A stretch of DNA of 64,000 nt from Neisseria flavescens (GCF_005221285.1 NZ_CP039886.1:992001-1056000), one strand, 5' to 3'; counted from the stretch's first letter, positions 41,643-50,654 are shown. Numbers and translations: made by a program. The notes: generated by a model from the letters alone, not told the origin.

Positions 41643-42926
41643 TTAGTGTTCTTTCAAAACAGCCATCACATCGGCAACAGTATGGAATGAGCCGAAAACA
41701 ACGATTCTATCATTTTCGGTTGCTTTAGCCAAAGCAGTGCGATAGGCTGCAGCGACAGTTTCAAAAACATTTACATTATCGATGCCGTGTTCAGCCAATT
41801 TGGCCTGCAAAGCCTCTACCGTCATGCCGCGCGGTACATTTAAAGGCGCGATATTCCACTCGTCAAACTGATCTTTAACGATTTCCAGCACACCATCAAT
41901 ATCTTTGTCGGACAACATACTGAATACGGCAGTACGTTTTTGGGCAAAGGCAAGGTTAATCAGGCTGCGGCGCAAAGCACGGGCTGCGTGCGGATTGTGG
42001 CCGACATCCAAAACCACCAGCGGACGGCCGGGCAAAACTTGGAAACGTCCAGGATTCTCAACCAACAGCAAACCGCGTTTAATCGCGCCGATATCAACCG
42101 GCAATTGTTCGTTCAAACATTCCAACACCGTCAATGCACACGCGGCATTGGACAACTGATAGGCGCCGCGCAAAGCAGGAAACGGCAAGGAATTGCGGTT
42201 ACGGCTTTGGCCGTCTGAAGATTGCGGATGGAAGCGATAGTTCCACTGTACGCTTTCCATTGACGTAAAATCAAAATCTCGCTGAACCATCAACAATTTT
42301 GCACCAATTTCTTCTGCGTGCTTAACCAATGATTCAGGCGCAGGATTCTGACCGCATACAGCAGGCTTGCCGCTACGGAACACTCCGGCTTTTTCAAAAC
42401 CGACCTGCTCGACAGTATCGCCCAAAAATGCCTGATGGTCCAAATCCACACTTGTAACGACCGAGCAGTCGCCGTCAAATACGTTCACAGCATCCAATCG
42501 TCCGCCCAAACCGACTTCCAAAATCATTACGTCCACATTTTCACGCATGAAAATATCGACGGCCGCCAAAGCATTAAACTCAAAATACGTCAGAGAAATT
42601 TCGCCGCGTGCAGCTTCAACACGCTCAAATGAGGAAACAATCAATTCATCTGAAACCTGTTGAGTGTTGATGGCGATTCGTTCGTTGTAACGCAGAAGAT
42701 GAGGACTGGTCAGCGTACCGACTTTAAAACCGGCTTCTTTATAAATATGCGACAAATAGGCGCATACGGAACCCTTGCCATTGGTACCCGCCACCACGAC
42801 GACAGGACATTGCGGCACCAAATTCATGCGTTTTTTCACTTCTCCCACGCGTTCCAAACCCATATCGATAAGGCCGGAACTATGGGCAGTCTCCAAATGA
42901 GAAAGCCAGTCTTGTAATGTTTTCAT
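41643..42926 (-). CDS. folC: folylpolyglutamate synthase / dihydrofolate synthase
   Basis: A 427-residue Mur-ligase-type enzyme that adds glutamate to dihydropteroate and to folates. The P-loop VVVAGTNGKGSVCAYLSHI is at about residues 44-62, followed by TSPHLLRYNERIAIN, ILEVGLGGRLDAVNVFD and later LDVGHNPHAARAL in the C-terminal domain. Length fits the bifunctional form. It is the first gene of the folC-SPOR-cvpA cluster and ends 13 bases before the next start. Confidence 0.95.
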   Translation of the reverse strand: MKTLQDWLSHLETAHSSGLIDMGLERVGEVKKRMNLVPQCPVVVVAGTNGKGSVCAYLSHIYKEAGFKVGTLTSPHLLRYNERIAINTQQVSDELIVSSFERVEAARGEISLTYFEFNALAAVDIFMRENVDVMILEVGLGGRLDAVNVFDGDCSVVTSVDLDHQAFLGDTVEQVGFEKAGVFRSGKPAVCGQNPAPESLVKHAEEIGAKLLMVQRDFDFTSMESVQWNYRFHPQSSDGQSRNRNSLPFPALRGAYQLSNAACALTVLECLNEQLPVDIGAIKRGLLLVENPGRFQVLPGRPLVVLDVGHNPHAARALRRSLINLAFAQKRTAVFSMLSDKDIDGVLEIVKDQFDEWNIAPLNVPRGMTVEALQAKLAEHGIDNVNVFETVAAAYRTALAKATENDRIVVFGSFHTVADVMAVLKEH

Positions 42927-42964
42927 TGTATTTATCGCTTCAAAAGGCCGTCTGAAACAGCCGT

Positions 42965-43417
42965 TTAATCCATATCTGCCGCAAGTTCTGCTTTGTCTTC
43001 TTTTTCACGACACCAGCGCGCCCACACTTTCAGACGGCGGTAGGCATCGCGGTCGGTCATATCTGGCAAGATGCAGTGTTTAACCATTTTTCCATCAACA
43101 TTCCATTGCAGAAACAAAGCATAAACTGTCAACATACTGCCGTCTTGCAAAACCGCGCTTCTTCCCTCTTCCTCGCCATTCAAGTAAACCGTCGCACGGT
43201 ATTGGCGGTCGATGATGATTTTTCTGACCGTATTTTGAGCGTGAAAATTAACGCTGCGCCAAGCATAGGTAAAACTGCCGGCCAATGCCGCCAAACCCAG
43301 CCACATCATCCAGCCGTAAAACTCGGCAAGGCATGAGGCCAATGCCGAAAGGTGTAAGAAGACAATCAGAATTTTCAAAGAACGCGAAGGCTTTAAGGCC
43401 GTCTGAAAACTGCGCAC
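42965..43417 (-). CDS. small membrane protein, YgfX-like
   Basis: A 150-residue protein with two hydrophobic segments (about residues 17-34 and 36-52) after a LKPSRSL start, then a soluble beta-rich part with IIIDRQYRATVYLNGEE and VYALFLQWN. The arrangement resembles the YgfX/CptA family, small inner-membrane proteins linked to division in E. coli, but similarity is by pattern only. The start is four bases after the end of the upstream gene, and folC begins 39 bases further on, so these may be co-transcribed. Confidence 0.6.
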   Translation of the reverse strand: MRSFQTALKPSRSLKILIVFLHLSALASCLAEFYGWMMWLGLAALAGSFTYAWRSVNFHAQNTVRKIIIDRQYRATVYLNGEEEGRSAVLQDGSMLTVYALFLQWNVDGKMVKHCILPDMTDRDAYRRLKVWARWCREKEDKAELAADMD

Positions 43418-43421
43418 GGCT

Positions 43422-43781
43422 TTACATCATATTGTCGAAAACAGGCGTAATGTTCAATTCCGCCTCTTCCATATCCAAAACCATATCGTGGATTTCGGTA
43501 TCGAAAAATTCCCAAAAAGCCTTCAAGCTCATGTCTTGCGGCCATTTGCTTTTATCGATGTCCCAGCCGGCCAATTCGGCTTCAAAAATCTGCTGGTAGC
43601 GTTCGTCAAAATAAGAAATAACGGATTCGGGTTCGTCAAATTGCGGCACAAGGAATACGGAGCAGTTGGTGCGCAGTTGCTCGACGGTCAGGTCAGGCAT
43701 ATTTTCATCGGCGGATTTCAGCCATTCCAAAAAACGGGCGGTCGGCTTCAGCACGACAGCAGTACGGTCAACAAAATACAT
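43422..43781 (-). CDS. acidic cytoplasmic protein, unknown function
   Basis: A 119-residue protein from the ATG at 43781 (a TTG nine bases upstream is also in frame but a worse start). It is acidic, with a conserved-looking start YFVDRTAVVLKPTARFLEWL and a helical acidic end ILDMEEAEL. I recognise no domain and no signal peptide. It ends four bases before the YgfX-like gene and so is probably the promoter-proximal gene of that transcript. Confidence 0.65.
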   Translation of the reverse strand: MYFVDRTAVVLKPTARFLEWLKSADENMPDLTVEQLRTNCSVFLVPQFDEPESVISYFDERYQQIFEAELAGWDIDKSKWPQDMSLKAFWEFFDTEIHDMVLDMEEAELNITPVFDNMM

Positions 43782-43844
43782 TATTTTCAACTTTCAAAAT
43801 CATTCAAACCGATCATGCCGTCTGAAATTTCAGACGGCCCGAGT

Positions 43845-44573
43845 TTAATGTGTCATCACCTGTTGCAGGAATTGTTTGGCACGCTCGTGTTTCGGATTGG
43901 TAAAAAATTCTTCCGGCGTTTCATCTTCCAGAATCTGGCCTTTATCGACAAAAATCACACGGTCGGCAACTTCGCGCGCAAAACCCATTTCATGGGTCAC
44001 ACACATCATGGTCATGCCGCTTTCCGCCAAGTCTTTCATCACTTTCAATACCTCGCCGACCATTTCAGGGTCAAGCGCGGAAGTCGGCTCGTCAAACAAC
44101 ATCACGCGCGGCTCCATCGCCAAACCGCGTGCAATCGCCACACGTTGCTGCTGACCGCCGGAAAGCTGACCGGGCAGCGCGTCTTTTTTATGCGCCAAGC
44201 CGACACGTTCCAAAAGCTCCATCGCTTTCTTTTCCGCCTCTTCACGGCTTTGGTTTTTCACTTTCATCGGAGAAAGAATGATATTTTCCAAGACAGTCAA
44301 ATGTGGATACAGATTGAACCCTTGGAACACAAAACCCACTTCTTCGCGCACTTTGTTCAAATCGGTTTTCGGATCGGCAACATTGATGCCGTCCACCCAA
44401 ATCTCACCGCTTTCAATGCGCTCGAGTTGGTTTACCGTACGAATCAGCGTAGATTTACCACTGCCTGAAGGGCCGCATACAACGACCACTTCGCCTTGTT
44501 TGACTTCCAGATTCACGCCGTTGATAACGTGCAAATCTTTAAAATGTTTGTGTACATTTTTGAATTTAATCAT
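43845..44573 (-). CDS. polar amino acid ABC transporter ATP-binding protein
   Basis: A 242-residue GlnQ-type ATPase. Walker A GPSGSGKST is at about residues 34-42, the Q loop VFQGFNLYPHLTVLEN, signature LSGGQQQR, Walker B VMLFDEPTSALDPE and switch His in VTHEMGFA. Family members drive import of glutamine, glutamate, cystine or other polar amino acids. The permease and binding-protein genes that usually accompany it are not here. The upstream neighbour is the YecR-like lipoprotein, 12 bases away, so the subunits are probably elsewhere. Confidence 0.93.
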   Translation of the reverse strand: MIKFKNVHKHFKDLHVINGVNLEVKQGEVVVVCGPSGSGKSTLIRTVNQLERIESGEIWVDGINVADPKTDLNKVREEVGFVFQGFNLYPHLTVLENIILSPMKVKNQSREEAEKKAMELLERVGLAHKKDALPGQLSGGQQQRVAIARGLAMEPRVMLFDEPTSALDPEMVGEVLKVMKDLAESGMTMMCVTHEMGFAREVADRVIFVDKGQILEDETPEEFFTNPKHERAKQFLQQVMTH

Positions 44574-44584
44574 ATCGTTTGAGT

Positions 44585-45028
44585 TTAATGTCGATTAATC
44601 GGCTGTAACGTAACTTCCTGTTGAGTAGAAGCAGGAATATTAATGATAATCTGCTGGCCCGGCTGGACAGCATAAGAAGATTGGGAAACGTTTCGTGAAG
44701 GAATTTGTTGGGTGGGATAATTGTAACTACCCGTACATTGATACTCAGTTATCACTCTAAATCTTTCACAACCAAATCCATTATTTTCTATACATTGTTT
44801 ACTACTTGTACCAAATGCTTCCGCATCAGAATATCCCCAAGCATTACATCGTTTTACAGCCTGTTCTTGTGATGCTTCCCTATTAATCATTGGGGATTCA
44901 AACCAGGCATAGTCATAAGCCATTTTCACAATTCCATCAGCCTTGCTCCCACTTATCGGAACCATAGTTTTATGAGTAGCACAAGCACTGACAACAAATA
45001 AAGATAATACAACAAGGGACGTTTTCAT
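44585..45028 (-). CDS. YecR-like lipoprotein, AT-rich
   Basis: A 147-residue lipoprotein (lipobox VSAC, Cys16). The mature part matches the YecR pattern: GSKADGIVKMAYDYAWFESP, then RCNAWGYSDAEAFG, and a TEYQCTG near the end of the domain, with six or more Cys that could form disulphides. The last third (Pro/Gln/Ser-rich, then IIINIPAS) is an extension. In E. coli YecR belongs to the flagellar regulon, but Neisseria has no flagella, so the role differs. Base composition is AT-rich compared with neighbours, suggesting a later arrival. Confidence 0.78.
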   Translation of the reverse strand: MKTSLVVLSLFVVSACATHKTMVPISGSKADGIVKMAYDYAWFESPMINREASQEQAVKRCNAWGYSDAEAFGTSSKQCIENNGFGCERFRVITEYQCTGSYNYPTQQIPSRNVSQSSYAVQPGQQIIINIPASTQQEVTLQPINRH

Positions 45029-45068
45029 TGATTTTCCTTTTCTTAATTTAGTTATAAAGAATTTTAAA

Positions 45069-45842
45069 TTACTTGCAAGCTAAATAATTGCTCAGTTCCA
45101 CATATTTTTCCGGCGCGATATGTTCGGCACGATCTTGCGGGCTGATGCCGACTGCCTGCAAATCATCATCGCCGGCAAGTTCCTTCAAATTATTGCGTAT
45201 GGTTTTGCGGCGTTGATGGAAAGCCAGTTTCACCAGTTTGGCAAAATGTTCAAAATCTTCTGCTTTACCGATACGGTGTTTCACCGGAATCATGCGTACG
45301 ACGGCCGAATCCACTTTTGGTGCAGGATCAAAGGACTCGGGCGGTACTTCAATCAACATTTCCATATCGAAGAAATATTGCAGCATGACGCCCAGACGGC
45401 CATAGTCGTTGGTTTTCGGCTGCGCCACCATGCGTTCGACCACTTCTTTTTGCAGCATAAAATGCATATCGATCACATCGTCCGCCACTTCGCTCAATCG
45501 GAACAAAAGCGGCGTGGAAATATTGTACGGCAGGTTGCCGACAATTTTTTTCTTGCCTTCAATGCTGTTGAAATCAAACTGCAATACATCGCCTTCGTGT
45601 ATCACCAATTTATCTGCAAACGGCAAGGTTTTCAGACGGCGTACGATGTCGCGGTCGATTTCGCAAACATGCAGGCGATTGAGTTTTTTCGCCAAAGGCT
45701 CGGTAATGGCTGCCAAGCCCGGGCCGATTTCAATCATGATATCATCGGGCTGCGGTCTGACCGCGTTGACAATATCGCTAATAATCCGCGTATCCTGCAA
45801 AAAATTCTGCCCGAAGCGTTTCCGGGCCTTATGTTCTTTCAT
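45069..45842 (-). CDS. ksgA: 16S rRNA dimethyladenosine transferase
   Basis: KsgA (RsmA) dimethylates the two adjacent adenines near the 3' end of 16S rRNA during 30S assembly. The protein, 257 residues from the ATG at 45842 (AAGAAAGAT as ribosome site; a TTG four codons earlier also in frame), has HKARKRFGQNFLQD, MIEIGPGLAAITEPLA (SAM motif I), the NLPYNIS catalytic motif and FDPAPKVDSAVVRM. It is a single gene upstream of the YecR-like lipoprotein. Confidence 0.95.
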   Translation of the reverse strand: MKEHKARKRFGQNFLQDTRIISDIVNAVRPQPDDIMIEIGPGLAAITEPLAKKLNRLHVCEIDRDIVRRLKTLPFADKLVIHEGDVLQFDFNSIEGKKKIVGNLPYNISTPLLFRLSEVADDVIDMHFMLQKEVVERMVAQPKTNDYGRLGVMLQYFFDMEMLIEVPPESFDPAPKVDSAVVRMIPVKHRIGKAEDFEHFAKLVKLAFHQRRKTIRNNLKELAGDDDLQAVGISPQDRAEHIAPEKYVELSNYLACK

Positions 45843-45930
45843 ATCTTTCTTCAAACAAGCTATTTAAGGCAGTATTGTAACTGAAACAGGCGTTTTTGTC
45901 GGCACGCTTTCAGACGGCATTTGCCTAATT

Positions 45931-46530
45931 TTAAGCAAACGGCGGCGCTGCCAAACCCAAAGATTTCAGCAGTTGCGCGGTCTCATAAACCGGCAAACCC
46001 ATCACGCCGGTAAAACTGCCCTGCAAATGCTCGACAAATACGCCGCCCAAGCCCTGAATCCCATACGCACCGGCTTTATCCATCGGCTCGCCGCTGGCAA
46101 CATAGGCTGCAATCTCCTCAGCTGTCAACGTTTTAAAGCGCACTTCACTCGTCTGCACCACATCATGGCGCACGCCTTGCCAGTAAACGCATACAGCCGT
46201 CAGCACTTGATGCGTCCGTCCGGACAAGCGTTCCAGCATATCGACCGCATCCGCCTCGGATTCCGGCTTGCCCAAAATAGCCGCACCATCCGCCACCGTC
46301 GTATCCGCCGTCAATACAGCAAACTCAGGCTCTTCGTCATGAGCAGTAAACCATTGCGCCACCGCCGCCTGATTTTTCTCGCAGGCCATACGGCGCACAT
46401 ACTCCAGCGCGGCTTCGCCTTCTTTAGGGGTTTCATCAATATCCGCTGGGAGGCGGTGTACTGTGAAACCCAAATTTTCCAAAATCTCACGACGGCGCGG
46501 ACTGCCCGAAGCCAGATAAATTGCGTTCAT
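45931..46530 (-). CDS. Maf-family nucleotide pyrophosphatase
   Basis: The 199-residue protein begins YLASGSPRRREILENLG (residues 4-20), the Maf substrate-binding Ser-x-Ser-Pro-Arg-Arg block, and later has VLTADTTVADGAAILGKP and GAYGIQGLGGVFVEHLQGSFTGVMGLPV. Maf proteins hydrolyse dTTP, UTP or modified nucleotides to monophosphates, cleaning the pool. The YhdE and YceF subtypes cannot be separated with certainty here. The gene ends 88 bases before the ksgA start and lies 14 bases after the gamma-CA-like gene. Confidence 0.92.
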   Translation of the reverse strand: MNAIYLASGSPRRREILENLGFTVHRLPADIDETPKEGEAALEYVRRMACEKNQAAVAQWFTAHDEEPEFAVLTADTTVADGAAILGKPESEADAVDMLERLSGRTHQVLTAVCVYWQGVRHDVVQTSEVRFKTLTAEEIAAYVASGEPMDKAGAYGIQGLGGVFVEHLQGSFTGVMGLPVYETAQLLKSLGLAAPPFA

Positions 46531-46544
46531 TGGATTGGTTTTCC

Positions 46545-47084
46545 TTATTTTGAAATTTTATGCTGTCCGGACAGGCGGACATAATGCGCAGCCGAATACG
46601 TCAAAAATGCCTTTTCCTCATCCGTCAGCGGACGCACTTGTCTCACAGGCGAGCCGACGTATAAAAAACCGCTTTCCAAACGTTTGCGCGGCGGCACCAA
46701 ACTGCCCGCGCCTATCATCACATCATCTTCGACAACCGTATCATCCAAAATAATCGAGCCCATGCCCACCAACACACGACTCCCAATTCGGCAGCCATGC
46801 AGCATGACCTTATGCCCAATCGTCACATCATCGCCGATAATCAAAGGCGAACCGTCAGGCTTCACCGCATTCTTATGCGACACATGCAAAACGCTGCCGT
46901 CCTGCACATTGCTGCGCTTGCCGATAGAAATGCTGTTCACATCGCCGCGCAATACAGCATAAGGCCAAATCGATACATCTTCCGCCAGCGATACTTCGCC
47001 AATCACTACCGAAGTCTCATCTACAAAACAAGACTCATCAACCGACGGCACATAATCCAAAAACGCACGAATAGGGTTTGCCAT
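46545..47084 (-). CDS. gamma-carbonic-anhydrase-like hexapeptide-repeat protein
   Basis: The 179-residue protein (ATG 47084 with AGGATT upstream) is a left-handed beta helix of hexapeptide repeats, as in YrdA: DVSIWPYAVLRGDVNSISIG, RSNVQDGSVLHVSHKN, IGDDVTIGHKVMLHGCRIG and VGMGSIILDDTVV. The metal His ligands (H in LHVSH, IGHK, LHG) are kept. Family members are often called gamma-carbonic anhydrases, but many have no measured activity. The frame is open nine codons further up, without a good start. Confidence 0.88.
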   Translation of the reverse strand: MANPIRAFLDYVPSVDESCFVDETSVVIGEVSLAEDVSIWPYAVLRGDVNSISIGKRSNVQDGSVLHVSHKNAVKPDGSPLIIGDDVTIGHKVMLHGCRIGSRVLVGMGSIILDDTVVEDDVMIGAGSLVPPRKRLESGFLYVGSPVRQVRPLTDEEKAFLTYSAAHYVRLSGQHKISK

Positions 47085-47189
47085 TTCCAATAATCCTTTT
47101 CTCAAAACCAAAACTGATCAAGCCGTCTGAAAACACGGCGTAAAACGATTTTATACTACAACAATACGAAATCAAGCCAGAAAATCATC

Positions 47190-47224
47190 AAAAGGCCGTC
47201 TGAAACAGTTTTCAGACGGCCTTT
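47190..47224 (-). terminator. DUS-pair hairpin
   Basis: AAAGGCCGTCTGAAA pairs with TTTCAGACGGCCTTT over CAGT, in a 210-base gap between divergent genes. Being in a divergent gap, it more likely contains uptake sequence than ends a transcript. Confidence 0.55.
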
Positions 47225-47322
47225 CATCATAACCCCTTTATCTTGGCTTACCACTATTTATCATTAGCACCTCATCTATCTTTTATGGAATAATCGTCTT
47301 CATTTGATTCATGGAGAAGCCG

Positions 47323-48201
47323 ATGGACACACGTTCAGGAAATTATGCAGCGCCCCTGCTAGTCGTCGGCTGCGTCGTCTTCGGCTTGGGCAGTTTGATC
47401 GTCAAATTTGTCGATGTCGGCTCTTACGCCATCGCATTCTGGCGCTTACTGATTGCCGCCCCTATATTCTTCCTGCTCGGGCGTTTTTTCAGACAAAAAA
47501 TGCCCACGAAAAGAAAAACGGTCGGCTACGCAATCTTATCCGGCGTTTTCCTCGCATTCGACCTCGCCCTTTGGCACGAAAGCATTCACGCCGTAGGCCC
47601 CGGCATTTCCACCTTGCTCAACAGTCTGCAGATTTTCTTTTTAGCCGCCATCGGCTTCTTCTTTTATTCGGAACGTCTAAGCACCCTGCAAATTTTAAGT
47701 TTGATATTGGCCACCATAGGCGTAGCCTTAATCGGCAGCCCGGAGTTCGGTCATAACGACAATGCCGCATGGGGATTTGTCAGCGGCGTAGTGTCCGGTG
47801 CCATGCTGGCCCTGTCTATGGTTTTCGTACGCAAAACCCATGAGCAGGAAAAAGTCGGTTTGTTTCCGCTGATGATGATTTTAAGCTTTGGCGGCGCAAT
47901 GGCGCTGATCATTCCGTCGCTGCTATTCGATGCCGCCCATCTATATCCCAAAACTTTTAACGATGTGATTCTAGTCTCCATCTACGGCATCGTCATGCAA
48001 TGCTTCGCTTGGGCATTGATTGCTTACGCCATCCCTCTTTTATCCTTGTCACTGACCGGCCTGCTACTGCTCTCCGAACCGGTCGCTGCCATGTTGATCG
48101 ATTATTTCTGGTTGGATAAACCGATTAATACCGTCCAATGGAGCGGTGCCACTTTGACTTTATTGGCGATTTATTTAGGTTCGTTAAAAAACAAAAAATA
48201 G
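47323..48201 (+). CDS. EamA-family DMT transporter
   Basis: A 292-residue membrane protein from the ATG at 47323 (GGAGAAG upstream; an in-frame ATG at 47311 is possible). It has ten hydrophobic segments in two EamA repeats, for example LLVVGCVVFGLGSLIVKFV at the start and LSLTGLLLLSEPVAAMLIDYFWL near the end. EamA proteins export amino acids, purines or other metabolites. The substrate cannot be read from the sequence. Confidence 0.88.
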   Translation: MDTRSGNYAAPLLVVGCVVFGLGSLIVKFVDVGSYAIAFWRLLIAAPIFFLLGRFFRQKMPTKRKTVGYAILSGVFLAFDLALWHESIHAVGPGISTLLNSLQIFFLAAIGFFFYSERLSTLQILSLILATIGVALIGSPEFGHNDNAAWGFVSGVVSGAMLALSMVFVRKTHEQEKVGLFPLMMILSFGGAMALIIPSLLFDAAHLYPKTFNDVILVSIYGIVMQCFAWALIAYAIPLLSLSLTGLLLLSEPVAAMLIDYFWLDKPINTVQWSGATLTLLAIYLGSLKNKK

Positions 48202-48205
48202 ATAC

Positions 48206-48241
48206 AAAAAAGGCCGTCTGAAAAATTTCAGACGGCCTTTT
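48206..48241. terminator. DUS-pair terminator
   Basis: AAAAAGGCCGTCTGAAA pairs with TTTCAGACGGCCTTTT over AAA. It lies between the convergent DMT transporter and lepB. Confidence 0.85.
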
Positions 48242-48254
48242 AATCTGTTATTGC

Positions 48255-49274
48255 TTATTTGATACTGGTACCGATACGGCTGAGTTCGCCAAAGTTCATC
48301 CAAACGAAGAAGGCTTTACCGACAATCAGTTTGTCATCGACAAATCCCCAGTAACGGGAATCGGCGCTGTTGTCGCGGTTGTCGCCCATCGCGAAATAAC
48401 GGCCTTCGGGAACTTTACAGATAAAGCCATTGCCGTCTTCTGCGTATTCGCAATTTTCCAAACCGCTTGTTCCAAGTGAGTAATTGCTTTCAGGCATCAC
48501 TTCGGAGGTGTATTTGTTCAATACGGCAATGGATACGGAAGGCTGACCGGCTTCTTTAACCACATCAAAGTTTTTGCCGTTCAAGGCCGTCTGAAAACGC
48601 TCAAGCGTATGAATAATAGACGGATCGGTATCATCTGCGTATTGATAATTGCCGTTTGGTTTTTCGGAAATAATTTCACCGTTAACAGTCAAAACCTTAT
48701 CACGGTATTCCACAACGTCGCCCGGAATGCCGACGATACGTTTGATGTAATTCATCTCAGGCTGAAGTGGGTAATTGAACACCACGACATCGCCTCGGGC
48801 AATGTTGCCGACAGGGATAATGACCTTATTCAAAATCGGCAGGCGGATACCGTAAGAAAATTTGTTCACCAAAATAAAATCGCCTTTGACCAAGCCCGGA
48901 CGCATGGAGCTGGACGGAATTTGGAACGGTTCGGCAATAAAGCTGCGCAACACAAAGATAACCAAGATGATGGGGAAAAAGCCGCCCATGTAGTCGGTAA
49001 AATGCGCATTGTCTTCGTCGGTCTCGCTTTTTTTCAGACGGCCTTTATGAATTGCCCAAACAATACCGGTGAACACGACAAACACCAGCAATACGGCGGT
49101 AAAGCTCATAAATTCGGACAAAATGCCGAATACACCGACCATGCACAGGAGATAACTCCATTGCAGGCCGGAGCTCCATTCGCCGTTTTCCTGACGCTCT
49201 TTGCTGCTTTTGAAATAAAGTATAAAACTGGCAGTTAAAATTACTACTGCCCCAGTAAGATATATATTATTCAT
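48255..49274 (-). CDS. lepB: signal peptidase I
   Basis: LepB removes signal peptides from exported proteins at the periplasmic face of the inner membrane. The 339-residue protein has N-terminal membrane segments at about residues 5-21, 38-55 and 58-76 and a further one near 97-112. The catalytic Ser123 lies in QIPSSSMRPGL and Lys178 in NYIKRIVGIPGD; the box E GDNRDNSADSRYWG is present. lepB normally follows lepA directly; here an AT-rich gene of 427 codons separates them. Confidence 0.95.
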   Translation of the reverse strand: MNNIYLTGAVVILTASFILYFKSSKERQENGEWSSGLQWSYLLCMVGVFGILSEFMSFTAVLLVFVVFTGIVWAIHKGRLKKSETDEDNAHFTDYMGGFFPIILVIFVLRSFIAEPFQIPSSSMRPGLVKGDFILVNKFSYGIRLPILNKVIIPVGNIARGDVVVFNYPLQPEMNYIKRIVGIPGDVVEYRDKVLTVNGEIISEKPNGNYQYADDTDPSIIHTLERFQTALNGKNFDVVKEAGQPSVSIAVLNKYTSEVMPESNYSLGTSGLENCEYAEDGNGFICKVPEGRYFAMGDNRDNSADSRYWGFVDDKLIVGKAFFVWMNFGELSRIGTSIK

Positions 49275-49373
49275 TTATTCATCTCATGATTTGAACGATT
49301 ATTTTGTAAAATAGTCTTTCATAATATTAGTAATTCCATAATTTTCAATTTAGATGCTAGGTGTATATTTTAC

Positions 49374-50654
49374 TTACTCATAAGATAAATCCTGTTGTTT
49401 GATGTAAATACTTTTTTCTAAAAAATCTATTTGAGATACAAGTTCTTTTTTTTCGTTTTCTAAATTCAAAATTAAATCTTGATTTTTTTTAAATATATTT
49501 TTTTGTAATTCTTTTATTATAGAAAATTGATTATCCTTTCTTTCTTCTAGTTTATTGATGATTGTGTAACCCTTCAGTTTTTCAATTTTGCCATATTTAA
49601 TAGCTTTTTTTGTTTTATTTATTTTAAAGTTTATATTGCTTATTCTATGATTTATGAGACTAATTTCCTCGTTATACTCTGTATTTCTTAACGATTTTAT
49701 TTTTATATCTATGGATTTTATTTTTTCTTTAATACTTGTAATCTTTCTATTTAATTCATCAATATCATTTTTAATGTTTCTCAATAATGGAGACTCTTGA
49801 ATTACTTCTTTCTTTATATTTTTGCGCAATTTTTCTTCATATTTTATTGCTTTATCAATTAATTTGGAACAATGGTTAATTAATTTTGTTAATTTAGTAT
49901 AATGGCTAGGGGAGTGAAAACTCATATTGTGTATTTTATATATTTCATTAATCAATATTTTAATGTAATTGTTTTTATTTAAAATATATTGATCTTTTAG
50001 GATTGGTATATATTCATCCATCATTGCATTCATTATCCCATTTATATAAATATAATTTTCTTCTTTGTATGTTGCATAATTGGAAAGACTTTTAAATAGG
50101 CTATCTAATCCGTATAGTTTTCCTAATATATTAGGTATATAGAAATTGCAATTTTTATTTTCATTTTTTAAAATTTCAATGCGTTCATAAGCGATTGGAT
50201 GACCTTGTATGGCAGCTTTTTGCCACCACATAAGAGCCTTTCGATCATCTTTCTCAATACCGTAACCCCCCTCATAATAAACGCATCCTAAATTGAATAG
50301 TGCTGATGGATCATTTTCTGAGGCGGCAATTTCAAACCATTTAACCGCCATTTCTAAATTTCGTTCTTCTAAGCCTTGTCCAAGTACATATATCATTCCT
50401 AAATTATATGCAGCAGGCAAATAATCTTGATAAGCAGCAATCTTGTATAGTTCCACAGCTTTATTAATATTTTGCTTTACTCCTTCCCCATTTTCATACA
50501 TTAAAGCTAAGTTATACTGTGCCTCAGGTATATTATCTTTTGCCAATTTCTCAAAAATTGGGAAAGCTGATTTATAGTTTTGTTTATCATAATAGGTCAA
50601 TGCTACTTGGAATATTGCCATGGCTTCTGCATAAGGAATGTTTCTTTTTATCAT
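49374..50654 (-). CDS. Sel1-repeat and coiled-coil protein, very AT-rich, inserted between lepA and lepB
   Basis: A 426-residue protein. Residues 12-165 hold about four Sel1-like repeats (for example PEAQYNLALMYENGEGVKQNINKAVELYKIAA and NDPSALFNLGCVYYEGGYGIEKDDRKALMWWQKAA). Residues 165-275 are helical and Tyr/Asn/Ile-rich, and 275-420 form long Lys/Glu/Ile coiled coils. There is no signal peptide or membrane segment, so it is probably cytosolic and acts by protein binding. Base composition is extreme: bases 49441-49500 contain only eight G or C. Neisserial genes around it are far richer in GC, so it was probably acquired. There is no DUS inside it. I know no family that joins these two parts; function is unknown. 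Confidence 0.8.
   Translation of the reverse strand: MIKRNIPYAEAMAIFQVALTYYDKQNYKSAFPIFEKLAKDNIPEAQYNLALMYENGEGVKQNINKAVELYKIAAYQDYLPAAYNLGMIYVLGQGLEERNLEMAVKWFEIAASENDPSALFNLGCVYYEGGYGIEKDDRKALMWWQKAAIQGHPIAYERIEILKNENKNCNFYIPNILGKLYGLDSLFKSLSNYATYKEENYIYINGIMNAMMDEYIPILKDQYILNKNNYIKILINEIYKIHNMSFHSPSHYTKLTKLINHCSKLIDKAIKYEEKLRKNIKKEVIQESPLLRNIKNDIDELNRKITSIKEKIKSIDIKIKSLRNTEYNEEISLINHRISNINFKINKTKKAIKYGKIEKLKGYTIINKLEERKDNQFSIIKELQKNIFKKNQDLILNLENEKKELVSQIDFLEKSIYIKQQDLSYE

Noticed and set aside
43801..43842. DUS palindrome as a terminator after the ABC ATPase
   Set aside because: The hairpin at 43817-43838 exists, but no T run follows it on the minus strand, so I do not call it a terminator.
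45120..45884. 254-codon plus-strand frame opposite ksgA
   Set aside because: Antisense to a well-conserved gene, with His/Phe-rich composition typical of shadow frames.
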